Origin: Roseateles oligotrophus
GTDB taxonomy: Bacteria; Pseudomonadota; Gammaproteobacteria; Burkholderiales; Burkholderiaceae_C
Reading direction: 5' to 3'
Assembly (NCBI RefSeq): GCF_014204525.1
Contig: NZ_JACHLP010000002.1
Span: 124,001 to 188,000, forward strand
Length of the DNA stretch: 64,000 nucleotides
The position numbers were made by a program, and so were the translations under genes. The notes under the pieces were generated by a model, which did no database searches, had not been told where the DNA came from, and saw only the letters and a list, made by a program, of their open reading frames with translations. Of this stretch, positions 24,515 through 33,375 are shown piece by piece. Positions within the stretch are counted from its first letter, which is position 1; each line of letters opens with the position of its first letter.

Positions 24515-24565
24515 AATGGGGTCAGAGTCATTTAATTTCACAAATTAAATGACTCTGACCCCATT
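24515..24565. repeat. Perfect 24-bp inverted repeat with GGGGTCAGAGTCA core, copy 3
   Basis: Arms 24515-24538 and 24542-24565 are exact reverse complements (AATGGGGTCAGAGTCATTTA and so on) with a CAC loop. It sits between the stops of the Fic gene and the convergent lipase-like gene and could also act as a bidirectional terminator. It is the best preserved of the three related elements. Confidence 0.85.
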
Positions 24566-24778
24566 CTTTCAATCGCGGGTCTTGAAGAAATACCTCCGCC
24601 CCCCCCGCGCTTCAAACGGGCGCCACTCCCCCGCCTTTTGCCCCAGCCGATCCGCCACCGCGTAAAGCGCCAGCGGGTTCATCCCCAGGCCGAGATGGCT
24701 GGCTGGGACTTCGATGTTTTCGCTGAGCTCGCTGGGCGGGTTGAGGCTGCAGCGCCAGGAGACGATGCCGTCGCTGCG
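24552..24778. repeat. Direct-repeat copy 2 (intact 3' end of the lipase-like gene)
   Basis: The 227-base partner of the fragment at 22938-23163. Same orientation, about 1.6 kb apart, so homologous recombination between them would delete the Fic gene. Here the reading frame is intact. Confidence 0.88.
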
Positions 24779-25453
24779 TGAATAGATGGAGGTGGTGGGC
24801 ACCGGCGGGGTCTGGCGGATCTGCGCCATCAGGGCCGGGTCGTGGGTGTCCTGGCCGCTGACCAGCTCGAAGAAGCGCCAGGCATTGGTGGCGCGCGGGT
24901 GGCCGGTGAAGGGCGTGCCCAGGGTGATGACGCAGCGCGCGTGGTCGGGCAGTTCCTTGGCGAGTTCACGGGCGTAGATGCCGCCCAGGCTCCAGCCGAT
25001 CAGGCTGACCGGCTTGGCATGATGTTTGAACAGGCGCTTCACATCGGCCGAGCATTGCTCCAGCACGCCGTGGCGGGGGCCGAAGTTGAAGCCCTGGCCC
25101 CAGGGATGGGTCTCGTAGCCCAGGGCATCGAGAAAACTGCGCAAGGGCTTGGTCGTCAGGTCATTGGCGCCCAGGCCGGGGAAGACGATCACCGGATGCC
25201 CATCGCCGCGCGGCAGGCGGCGCAGCCAAGGTGAGGCGGCCAGCAAGGCGGCGAACTCCCAGGGCGCGCGGCCCTCCAGCATCAGCAGCAAGGCATTGGG
25301 TGCGCTCAGGTCCAGCAGATGATGATGATGAGGGTGGCGGTGAGCCGAGGCCGCATCCTCGCCTTGCTCCGCCCTGCCGGCGCGTTGGCCAAGCTTGCGG
25401 CTAGGGCTGGAAGTGGCGGCGCTGCGTGGCTTGCGAGGGGATGCGGCTGGCAT
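24569..25453 (-). CDS. Alpha/beta-hydrolase (lipase/esterase-like)
   Basis: 294 residues from ATG 25453; a TTG at 25480 is possible. The oxyanion segment VIVFPGLGAND is followed by the nucleophile elbow GWSLGG and later TLGTPFTGHP, as in triacylglycerol lipases and PGAP1-like hydrolases; the catalytic His is probably in PASHLGLG. The N-terminal 60 residues are basic and low-complexity with a His run (HPHHHHLL) and no clear signal peptide. The last ~70 codons are duplicated upstream of the Fic gene. Confidence 0.8.
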   Translation of the reverse strand: MPAASPRKPRSAATSSPSRKLGQRAGRAEQGEDAASAHRHPHHHHLLDLSAPNALLLMLEGRAPWEFAALLAASPWLRRLPRGDGHPVIVFPGLGANDLTTKPLRSFLDALGYETHPWGQGFNFGPRHGVLEQCSADVKRLFKHHAKPVSLIGWSLGGIYARELAKELPDHARCVITLGTPFTGHPRATNAWRFFELVSGQDTHDPALMAQIRQTPPVPTTSIYSRSDGIVSWRCSLNPPSELSENIEVPASHLGLGMNPLALYAVADRLGQKAGEWRPFEARGGRRYFFKTRD

Positions 25454-25583
25454 GCTGTGCTGGGTGGCGGCGCTTGCCAACGGGCAGGCCGGAATGGATG
25501 GACATGGCGTCGATATTAGCCACTCCGCAGCCCATCAAGGCGGGTTCTAGAGTCCTCTGCCCATTTTGCAGGCCTGGCCTGGA

Positions 25584-27404
25584 TCAAGGCCGCAAGCCGT
25601 TGTCGATATCCACAAAATGCCAGAACTCATTGCGGAACATGGGCCGGCGATAGCCGATCAACCAGGGTTGCGAGATGTCGCTGCGGATGCGGTGTACATG
25701 GGTCTTGATGGGCAGGTAGGCCGCCTGGATGCGCTTGGCCTTGAGCAGCAAGGCTTCGCGTTCGGGCCCGTCGGGCATCACCAGCATGCGCTCGTACAGC
25801 TCATCGAATTCCTTCAGCCGGAAGCGCGAGATGTTCTGGTTGCCGGCCTGTGGGCCGTACAGGTATTGCAGGGTCTCCAGGCCGTCGGGCGAGTTGGCGG
25901 TATTGCCCATCATCCACAGCATCAGCTTGCCGGCGCGGGCCGATTTCATCTGCTCCGGCCATTTGCCGGCAAAGAATTTGACCCGGATGTGCAGGGCGTC
26001 GAAAGAGCGCTGCCATAACTCATCGTACTGGCGGGACTGCGAATCCGGCTGGGTCGCCACCTCCAGCAGCAGCGGTGACCCATCGGGCATGTCCCGCCAG
26101 CCATCGCCGTCGCGGTCGACATACCCGTAGGCGTCCAGCAAGGCGGCGGCCCGGGCCGGGTCGTAGGTGCTCATCTCGGAACGGTACTTGGGGTCATAGC
26201 CCGAGGTATGCGGCACCACATGGCTTTGTGCCAGCACGGCCTGGCCGCGCCGCACCTGGCGGATCTCGCGCTCCACATCCAGGCCCAGCGAGATGGCGCG
26301 GCGCAGCGCCACCTTGTCCGGTGTGTAGCCGCCCACCGTCGGGTCTTCCATATTGAAGAAGGTGAAGGCCTCGTCCGCCGCCAGGATGCGGTGCAGCCGC
26401 ATGCCGCGTTTGGCCAGATTGGGCGCGAGCTTGTTGCCCGGCAAGGCGGAGTTGACAAACTCATTGGGCACGATGAAGGAGAGATCGGCCTCGCCGTTCA
26501 GAAAGCTCAGCCAGCGCGGCTGCGACTCTTCGATGATGGAGATCTCCACCCGGTCGATCATGGGGATGTGCCGGCCCTTGAAGCGGGTCAGGATGGCCTG
26601 GCCCTCGGCATCGTCGGCGGCCGGCTCGGCCTCGAAGAAGCGCTCGCGGTAGCCGGGGTTTTTCTCCAGCACGATGAGGCTGGAGCGCCGCCACTGCTTG
26701 AGCACAAAGGGGCCGGTGCCCACCGGGTGCTCGCTGATGCGCTCGCCGTAGAACTCCACCACTTCGCGGGCCACGGCGCCCATCAGGTCGTTGCTGGCCA
26801 GATTGTCCAGCAGGCGTGGCCGGGCTTGGTCCAGATTGATTTGCAGGGTGTAGCGATCCAGGGCGCGCAGGCCGGCGATGGGGGCGTCGTAGTCCAGCGC
26901 GCGCTTCTCGGCGATGGCCTTGTTGCGCAGGGCCAGCAGGCCCTGGATGCCCAGTTCTTCCACGCCGGCGTAGAGCGGCGCATTGATCTTGGGGTCGGCA
27001 AAACGTTTGAAGCTGTAGACGTAGTCTTGCGCCGTTAGCTCGCGCTTCTTGCCCTTGAAGGCCGGGTCGTCGGCGAAGTAGATGCCGGGCTTGAGTCGGA
27101 TCGTCCAGGTCTTGAAGTCATTCGTGACCTCGGGCAGGGCGGCGGCCGTCAGCGGCTTGGCCTTGACCGGCAGGGCCAGGTAGTCGAAGGCGTAGAGCGC
27201 CTCGAAGATATGCGGGGTGATGGTGCGGGAATAGTCGTCGCTGATCTGCGCGGGGTCGAAGCCGGTTTCGGCGATCTGGAAGGCGTAGCGCAGCACCTTG
27301 GGGGCGGTGGGGGCCTGGGCCTGAGCCAGGGGCAGCGCCGTCAGCAGGGCGGCGGCCCCCAGCAGTTTGGTCAAGAAAGCGAAAGGGGTCCGCATCATTG
27401 GCAT
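25584..27404 (-). CDS. Oligopeptide-type ABC substrate-binding protein 1 (SBP family 5)
   Basis: 606 residues from ATG 27404, which overlaps the previous stop (TGATG). Signal peptide (LLGAAALLTALPLAQAQA), then the family-5 binding protein fold with VLRYAFQIAETGFDPAQ, the ELTAQDYVYSFKRFADP segment and HPVGTGPFVLKQW. It should bind a peptide or similar ligand in the periplasm and deliver it to an ABC permease. First of four paralogues in a row; the permease and ATPase genes are divergent beyond 33376. The C-terminus RPMFRNEFWHFVDIDNG is shared by all four in related form. Confidence 0.9.
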   Translation of the reverse strand: MPMMRTPFAFLTKLLGAAALLTALPLAQAQAPTAPKVLRYAFQIAETGFDPAQISDDYSRTITPHIFEALYAFDYLALPVKAKPLTAAALPEVTNDFKTWTIRLKPGIYFADDPAFKGKKRELTAQDYVYSFKRFADPKINAPLYAGVEELGIQGLLALRNKAIAEKRALDYDAPIAGLRALDRYTLQINLDQARPRLLDNLASNDLMGAVAREVVEFYGERISEHPVGTGPFVLKQWRRSSLIVLEKNPGYRERFFEAEPAADDAEGQAILTRFKGRHIPMIDRVEISIIEESQPRWLSFLNGEADLSFIVPNEFVNSALPGNKLAPNLAKRGMRLHRILAADEAFTFFNMEDPTVGGYTPDKVALRRAISLGLDVEREIRQVRRGQAVLAQSHVVPHTSGYDPKYRSEMSTYDPARAAALLDAYGYVDRDGDGWRDMPDGSPLLLEVATQPDSQSRQYDELWQRSFDALHIRVKFFAGKWPEQMKSARAGKLMLWMMGNTANSPDGLETLQYLYGPQAGNQNISRFRLKEFDELYERMLVMPDGPEREALLLKAKRIQAAYLPIKTHVHRIRSDISQPWLIGYRRPMFRNEFWHFVDIDNGLRP

Positions 27405-29263
27405 CAAGGTTTTTGGTTGTTGTCAACGTCCACAAACTGCCACCAGTCCAGCGCGAACTGCGGGCGGCGGTAGCCGATCAGCCAGGGCTGGGCGATGTCG
27501 GTGATCAGGCGGTGGCCGCGTGCGCGGTAGGGCGCGTAGGCCACGCCCAGGCGCTTGGCCTCGCGGAACACCGCCTCGCGCTCGGGGCCGTCGGCTTGCG
27601 CATTGGCCTGCTCGTACAGCTTGTCCATGGCGGGCAGATTGAAACGGGCGTAGTTCTGCCCGCCGATGCGGGGGCTGTAGAAAAAGCCTAAAGCGTCCTG
27701 CCCATCGGGCGAAGAGGCGGAGCTGGCCAGGGACCAGATCTGGAACTTGCCGGCGCGCAAGCTCTTCAGGTTCTCCGGCCACTTGGCCGATTTGAACTTC
27801 ACCAGCAGGCCGATCTGGGCCAGGCTCTTGGCCCAGATTTCATCCACCTGGCGCTGGAAGCTGTCCGGCGTGGTCAGGCTTTCCAGCAGCAAAGGGCTGC
27901 CATCGGGCTGCTCGCGCCAGCCGTCGCCGTTGCGGTCCACATAGCCGTAGAGGTCCAGCAGGGCGCGGGCGCGTTGCGGGTCGAAATCGCCGTTCTCGCT
28001 CTTGAACTGCGCGTCGTAGCCGGTGGTGTGGGGCAGCATGATGGACTGTGCGCTGATGGCCTGGCCGCGGCGGGCAATTTGAATCTCACGCTCGGCCTGG
28101 GTGGCCAGGGAGATGGCGCGGCGCAGGGCGATATGGCCGGGCTCAAAGCCGCCGAGCAGCGGGTCCTCCATATTGAAGACGGTGAACAGCACATCCGAGG
28201 CCACCACCGTATAGCAGTGCATACCTCTTTTGGCCAGATTGGGTGCCAGCTTGCCGCCGGGAATGGCTTGCGAGGTGAAGTCCTCGGGCAGGGTGTAGAG
28301 CAGGTCGAACTGGCCGTTCAGAAAACTCAGCCAGCGCGGCTGGTTCTCTTCGATGATGGCCACCTCCACCCGGTCCAGCATGGGCAGGCGCCGGCCCTTG
28401 AAGCGGGCCAGCAAGGCCTGGCCTTCGGCATCGTCGGCATTCGGTTCGGCGTCGTAGAAGCGCTCGCGATAGTCGGGGTTGCGCACCAGCTCGATCAGGC
28501 TGCTGCGCCGCCAGTGGCCCAGCTTGAAGGGGCCGGTGCCCACCGGATGCGCCATGCTTTTGTCGCCATAGGCCTCGATCACCTCGCGCGCCACGGCGCC
28601 CAGCAGGCTGCCGTCGGCCAGCAGCTGGGGCAGGCGGGGGCGGGCCTCGGCCAGCTTGAGCTGCAAGGTGTAGCGGTCCAGGGCCAGCAGGCCGGGGATG
28701 GGCTTGTCGTAGTCGAAAGGCTTTTTGCTCTTCTCGATCTCGGCGCGGTACTCGTTCAAGCCCAGCAGATGCTGCTCTTCCAGGCCGTCCCAGGTGGGGC
28801 TGTTGGTCAGTGGGTCGGCAAAGCGCTTGAAGCTGTAGACGTAGTCTTGCGCCGTTAGCTCGCGCTGCTTGCCTTGGAAGATGGGGTCCGCGGCGAAGTA
28901 GATACCGGGCTTGATCCGTATCGTCCAGGTCTTGAAGTCGGCGCTGTGCTCGGGCAGGGCGGCCGCCGTCAGGGGCTTGAGCCTGAAGGGTCGGGCCAGG
29001 TAGTCGAAGGTGTAGAGGCCTTCAAAAATATGCTGGGTGATGATGCGGGAATAGAGGTCCTGCACCTTGGCCGGGTCAAAGCCGGTTTCGGCCGTCTTGA
29101 GGGCATAGCGCAGCACCTTTTCGTCTTGCGCTGCCGGCTTGGCCTCGCCGCCCTGGGCCAGCGGCGTTAGCAGCAGTCCGCTGCCGAAGGCCGCGATCAC
29201 AAATCCATGGCGGGCGAGGCTTGCAAAAAAAGGCCGGCGGGTTTGTGATCGGTGCTTCATCAT
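27404..29263 (-). CDS. Oligopeptide-type ABC substrate-binding protein 2 (SBP family 5)
   Basis: 619 residues, ATG at 29263 with a second ATG next to it. The basic N-terminus and hydrophobic stretch (GFVIAAFGSGLLLTPLAQGG) form a signal peptide, possibly with a twin-arginine-like start (QTRRPFFAS). The mature part has VLRYALKTAETGFDPAK, the QDYVYSFKRFADP block and HPVGTGPFKLGHW. Closely related to its neighbours; differences concentrate in the ligand-facing middle region, so ligand preference may differ. The stop overlaps the start of paralogue 1. Confidence 0.9.
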   Translation of the reverse strand: MMKHRSQTRRPFFASLARHGFVIAAFGSGLLLTPLAQGGEAKPAAQDEKVLRYALKTAETGFDPAKVQDLYSRIITQHIFEGLYTFDYLARPFRLKPLTAAALPEHSADFKTWTIRIKPGIYFAADPIFQGKQRELTAQDYVYSFKRFADPLTNSPTWDGLEEQHLLGLNEYRAEIEKSKKPFDYDKPIPGLLALDRYTLQLKLAEARPRLPQLLADGSLLGAVAREVIEAYGDKSMAHPVGTGPFKLGHWRRSSLIELVRNPDYRERFYDAEPNADDAEGQALLARFKGRRLPMLDRVEVAIIEENQPRWLSFLNGQFDLLYTLPEDFTSQAIPGGKLAPNLAKRGMHCYTVVASDVLFTVFNMEDPLLGGFEPGHIALRRAISLATQAEREIQIARRGQAISAQSIMLPHTTGYDAQFKSENGDFDPQRARALLDLYGYVDRNGDGWREQPDGSPLLLESLTTPDSFQRQVDEIWAKSLAQIGLLVKFKSAKWPENLKSLRAGKFQIWSLASSASSPDGQDALGFFYSPRIGGQNYARFNLPAMDKLYEQANAQADGPEREAVFREAKRLGVAYAPYRARGHRLITDIAQPWLIGYRRPQFALDWWQFVDVDNNQKP

Positions 29264-29275
29264 GGCTGGGGATTT

Positions 29276-31105
29276 TTAGGGGCGCTTGCTGTGATCGATG
29301 TCCACGTACTGCCAGAAATCCAGCCAGAACACGGGGCGCCGGTAGCCTAACAGCCAAGACTGGCCTAAATCGGTGTAAAGCCGGTGTACATGGGGTTTGT
29401 ACGGAAGGTATGCGGCGGCGATGCGCTTGGCTTGCAGGAACAGGGCTTCGCGCTCCGGTCCGTCCGCCATGCCCTGCATCTGCTCGTAGATGCGGTTGAA
29501 CTCGGGCTGATTGAAGCGTGCGAGGTTTTGCCCACCGCTGGCCGGGCCATAAAGCCTTTGCAAGGCGTTCTGGCCATCGAGCTGGGAGGCGCGCGAGCCC
29601 ACGCTCCAGCTCATGAAGCGGCCGGCGCGGGCGGCTTTGAGGTTCTCGGGCCACTTGGCGATCTTGATCTCCAGGCGCAGGCCCAGATCGTTCATGGCTT
29701 TTTGCCACTGCTCGTCCAACTGGCGGTATTGCGAGTCCGACTGGCTATTGCGCAGCAAGATCAGGGGGCTGCCATCGGGGCGCTCGCGCCAGCCGTCGCC
29801 ATCGCGGTCCAGATAGCCATACATATCCAGCAAAGCCTTGGCGCGGGCGAGGTCGTGGCTGGCCATATCGCTCTTGAAGCTGGCCGAATAGCCGGTGGTG
29901 TAGGGGGCGATATTGCTTTGCGCCTGCAGCGCCTGGCCGCGCCGCACCAGCAGGATCTCGCGCGGAATGTCCAGGGCCAGGGAGATGGCGCGGCGCAAGG
30001 CCACCTGGGCCGGCGCGTAACCACCCACCAGCGGATCCTCCATATTGAAGGCCGTCAGCGTCACGTCCGAGCCCACGGTCTGGAAGGCACGCATGCCCTT
30101 CATGGCCAGATTGGGGGCCAGATGGCCGCCGGGCATGGCCTGGTTGATGAAGTCCTCGGGCAGTTGCTCCAGATAGTCATGCTCGCCGTTCAGAAAGGAC
30201 AGCCAGCGCGGCTGCTGCTCTTCGATGATGGCGACCTCCACCCGGTCCACCATGGGCAGGCGGCGCTGCTTGAAGCGGGCCAGCAAGGCCTGGCCCTCTG
30301 CATCGTCGGCAGCGGGCTGGGCGTCGTAGTAACGCTCACGGTAAGCGGGGTTGCGCTCCAGCACGATTTGCGAGGAGCGCCGCCAGGACTTGAGTACAAA
30401 GGGGCCAGTTCCCACCGGGTGCTCGCCGATCTTGTCGCCGTAGAACTCCACCACCTCGCGCGCCACGGCGCCGTAGAGATCGTTGCCGGTCAGGATCAGT
30501 TCCGGCAGGCGCGGGCGCGGCTGGGCGGTCCTGAGCTGCAAGGTGTAGCGGTCCAGGGCGCGCAGGCCGGGGATCTCGTGTGCGTAGTCAAAAGCCTTGC
30601 CGCTCTTGATCGCTTGTTGGCGCAGCTCGGCCAGGCCCAGCAGGCCGGCCTCTTCAAAAGCGGCCCAGTTAGGGCTTTTGTTGCGCGGGTCGGCAAAGCG
30701 CTTGAAGCTGTAGACGAAGTCCCGCGCGCTCAGCTCGCGCGGCCGGCCCTGAAAGGCCGGGTCTGCGGCGAAGAAGATGCCGGGCCGCAGGCGGATGGTG
30801 AAGGTCTTGAAGTCAGGGCTGATCTCGGGCAGGGCCTGGGCGATCAGCGGGTGTATCTGGATGGGCCGGGCCAGGTGGTCGTAGGCATAGAGCGTTTCGA
30901 ACACATGGGCGGTGATGACGCGGGAGTAGATGTCGGTGAGCTGGGTCGGATCAAAGCTGGTCTCGGCGGCGCGGAAGGCGTAGCGCAAGACCTTGGGTGC
31001 ACTGGTCGCGGCGGCAGGCTCCGCGGCCTGCACTGGCAAGGTGAGCAAGAGCGCCAAGCTCAAGGGCAGCAGCAGGCGGGACAAGATGGGCGTCTTCTTT
31101 TTCAT
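29276..31105 (-). CDS. Oligopeptide-type ABC substrate-binding protein 3 (SBP family 5)
   Basis: 609 residues from ATG 31105 (a TTG lies one codon before). Signal peptide RLLLPLSLALLLTLPVQAA. The mature region has VLRYAFRAAETSFDPTQ, the ARDFVYSFKRFADP block and HPVGTGPFVLKSW, then the DRDGDGWRERPDGSPL segment. Twelve bases separate it from paralogue 2, so the genes form one operon. Confidence 0.9.
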   Translation of the reverse strand: MKKKTPILSRLLLPLSLALLLTLPVQAAEPAAATSAPKVLRYAFRAAETSFDPTQLTDIYSRVITAHVFETLYAYDHLARPIQIHPLIAQALPEISPDFKTFTIRLRPGIFFAADPAFQGRPRELSARDFVYSFKRFADPRNKSPNWAAFEEAGLLGLAELRQQAIKSGKAFDYAHEIPGLRALDRYTLQLRTAQPRPRLPELILTGNDLYGAVAREVVEFYGDKIGEHPVGTGPFVLKSWRRSSQIVLERNPAYRERYYDAQPAADDAEGQALLARFKQRRLPMVDRVEVAIIEEQQPRWLSFLNGEHDYLEQLPEDFINQAMPGGHLAPNLAMKGMRAFQTVGSDVTLTAFNMEDPLVGGYAPAQVALRRAISLALDIPREILLVRRGQALQAQSNIAPYTTGYSASFKSDMASHDLARAKALLDMYGYLDRDGDGWRERPDGSPLILLRNSQSDSQYRQLDEQWQKAMNDLGLRLEIKIAKWPENLKAARAGRFMSWSVGSRASQLDGQNALQRLYGPASGGQNLARFNQPEFNRIYEQMQGMADGPEREALFLQAKRIAAAYLPYKPHVHRLYTDLGQSWLLGYRRPVFWLDFWQYVDIDHSKRP

Positions 31106-31163
31106 CAAGAGGCAAATCCTGTTGCCAGCGCCTGGTGCTGCGGCCGGCGCGGAGGCTTGGTTC

Positions 31164-33095
31164 TTACTTCAGGAAGGCCTTTTGAGCCTCGGCGTCGACG
31201 TCCACATAGTTCCAGAAGGTGCGCACAAAAACATTGCGCTCATAGCCCTTGACCCAAGGCTGTGACATATCGGTGAAGATGCGGTGGATGTCCATCTTGT
31301 AGGGCATATAGGCAATCATCATGCGCTGGGCTTCGCGCATGATGGCCAGGCGCTCGGGGCCGTCGGGCAGGGCTTTTTGTTTTTGGTAGAGCGCATCATA
31401 GGCCGGCAGATTGAAGCGGGCCTTATTGCCTTTGCTCTTGCTGTCGCCCAAGGCCAGGAAGGTATCGTTGTCCGGCGTGCTCGCCACCCAGCTAACGCCC
31501 CACATCTGCAGCTTGCCGGCATTGGCGGACTTGAGGTTCTCGGGCCATTTGGCAGACTTGAACACCATCTTGATCTTCAAGGCGTCCATGCCCTTGTGCC
31601 ACAGCTCGACCAACTGGCGGCTTTCGCTATTGGGTTGGGTCGCATATTCGATGCGCAGGGGCGAGCCATCGGGCATATCGCGCCAGCCATCGCCGTTTTT
31701 GTCGGTATAGCCGTACAGGTCCAGCAAGGCCTTGGCCTTGGGCAGGTTGTATTCGCTCATCTCCGACTTGAAGGCCGTGTCATAGCCGAACACACCGGGA
31801 ATGGATGGGCCCTGTACCGGAATGCCCTGGCCGCGGCGGGCCAGGCGGATCTGCTTGTCCACCTCCATGCCCAGGGAGATGGCGCGGCGCAGCGCGATCT
31901 TCTCCGGCGTGTAGCCGCCCACCGTCGGGTCTTCCATATTGAAGTAGGACAGGGCGATTTCGGGGTAGATGAAGCGGGTCATCTGTATGCCGCGCTTGGC
32001 CAGATTGGGGGCCAGCTTGTCGCCGGGGAAGGCGATGCCGGCGAACTCAAACGGCACCTCGGGCAAGACATCGGCTTCGCTGCCGAGGAAGGACAGCCAG
32101 CGCGGCTGGGCTTCTTCGATGATGGCGATCTCCACCCGGTCGATCAGGGGGATGCGGCGGCCTTGCAAGGCCTTGACCTGGGCGGCCAGTTCGGGCTTGT
32201 CGGCGGGGACTTGCTCGCGGTAGTACTCCTCGCGGAAGTTCGGGTTCTTCTCCAGCACAATGCGTGAGCTGCGGCGCCACTCGGCCAATGCCCAGGCATT
32301 GGTGCCCACCGGGTGGGCCATGATCTTGTCGCCATAGAACTCCACCACCTCGCGGGCTACGGCGCCCAGGAAGGCATGGTCGGCAAACTGGTAGACGAAG
32401 CGCGGGTCGCCCACACCCAGCTTGATCTGGAACTTGTAGCGGCCCAGCTCCTGCAGGCCTTCCACCGGCTGGTCGTAGTCAAAAGGCTTTTTGGCCTTCA
32501 TTAACTTCTGGCGCAGCTCAGACAGGCCCAGGATCTTGACGTTCTCCAGCAGATAGAGATTGGGGCTCTTCCACAGCGGGTCGTAGTGACGCTTGATGGC
32601 GTAGACGTAGTCGGCCGCGGTCAGCTCGCGCTTCTTGCCCTTGAAAGCCTCGTCGTCATTGAAATAGATGCCGGGTTTGACTTCGAAGGTGAGGGTCTTG
32701 AAGTCGGCCGAGATCTCGGGCATGGCCACCAAGGTGTTGGGCAGCAGCTTGGGCGTCTTGGCCAGGTACTCGTATTTCAGTGGAGCATCGAAGATGCCCG
32801 CGGCCACGGTCTTGGAATAGGTGTCGGAGATCTGCGCCGGGTCGAAGCCGGTTTCGGCCACGCGGAAGGCATAGCGCAGGATCTTGGGCTCGCTGCTGGG
32901 CGCCGCCGCGGTTTGCGCAAGCGCGCTGCCGCTGCCCAGGGCAAACACAGCAGTGGCAGCCACAGAAAAACTGAGGCAGGCCATCAATTTTTGCAGGCCC
33001 AGGCGGCGGGCGGGGGGCTGGACGGTGGAGCGGGTCTTGTGCATGGCTTGGGGCCGGGTCGGGTGAGCCGGACGGGCTTTGTTCACGGGTTTCAT
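31164..33095 (-). CDS. Oligopeptide-type ABC substrate-binding protein 4 (SBP family 5), operon-leading copy
   Basis: 643 residues from ATG 33095; an ATG at 33044 gives a shorter, more typical signal peptide (KLMACLSFSVAATAVFALGS) and is a real alternative. It has ILRYAFRVAETGFDPAQ and the TAADYVYAIKRHYDP block, but differs from the other three in several places, for example HPVGTNAWALAEW for HPVGTGPF. It is the most divergent copy and the one nearest the divergent permease promoter. Confidence 0.88.
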   Translation of the reverse strand: MKPVNKARPAHPTRPQAMHKTRSTVQPPARRLGLQKLMACLSFSVAATAVFALGSGSALAQTAAAPSSEPKILRYAFRVAETGFDPAQISDTYSKTVAAGIFDAPLKYEYLAKTPKLLPNTLVAMPEISADFKTLTFEVKPGIYFNDDEAFKGKKRELTAADYVYAIKRHYDPLWKSPNLYLLENVKILGLSELRQKLMKAKKPFDYDQPVEGLQELGRYKFQIKLGVGDPRFVYQFADHAFLGAVAREVVEFYGDKIMAHPVGTNAWALAEWRRSSRIVLEKNPNFREEYYREQVPADKPELAAQVKALQGRRIPLIDRVEIAIIEEAQPRWLSFLGSEADVLPEVPFEFAGIAFPGDKLAPNLAKRGIQMTRFIYPEIALSYFNMEDPTVGGYTPEKIALRRAISLGMEVDKQIRLARRGQGIPVQGPSIPGVFGYDTAFKSEMSEYNLPKAKALLDLYGYTDKNGDGWRDMPDGSPLRIEYATQPNSESRQLVELWHKGMDALKIKMVFKSAKWPENLKSANAGKLQMWGVSWVASTPDNDTFLALGDSKSKGNKARFNLPAYDALYQKQKALPDGPERLAIMREAQRMMIAYMPYKMDIHRIFTDMSQPWVKGYERNVFVRTFWNYVDVDAEAQKAFLK

Positions 33096-33375
33096 TCTTG
33101 GAATAGAGGATGAGACGACAGAACTCGTGGCCCTGCGCGCAGCGCGCAGTCTAGTGCCACGGCGGGGTTTGTGTGGGCGAACGCCGCCCACAGAGCCGAT
33201 GAATTCGGGGCCCTCGGATAAATGCCAGGGCTTTTGGGCCGCGCCGTCGACTAGACTCGCGCCACATTTCTTTCATGAAGCTGTCTTGAGCCCTGGCCCC
33301 ATCACAAGCGGGTGCCGGCTTGAGCAAGCCTTTCAATTTCGCTTTTCGCGATCTGATACCCGGAGACCCGTAGCA
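33096..33375. promoter_or_regulatory. Divergent promoter region of the binding-protein and permease operons
   Basis: About 280 bases without a supportable gene between two head-to-head transport operons. It must hold promoters for both directions. I saw no strong operator palindrome or riboswitch-like structure. Confidence 0.5.

Noticed and set aside
21373-24778. CRISPR-like repeat array
   Set aside because: The repeats are palindromes and one long direct duplication at irregular distances; no regular spacers exist.
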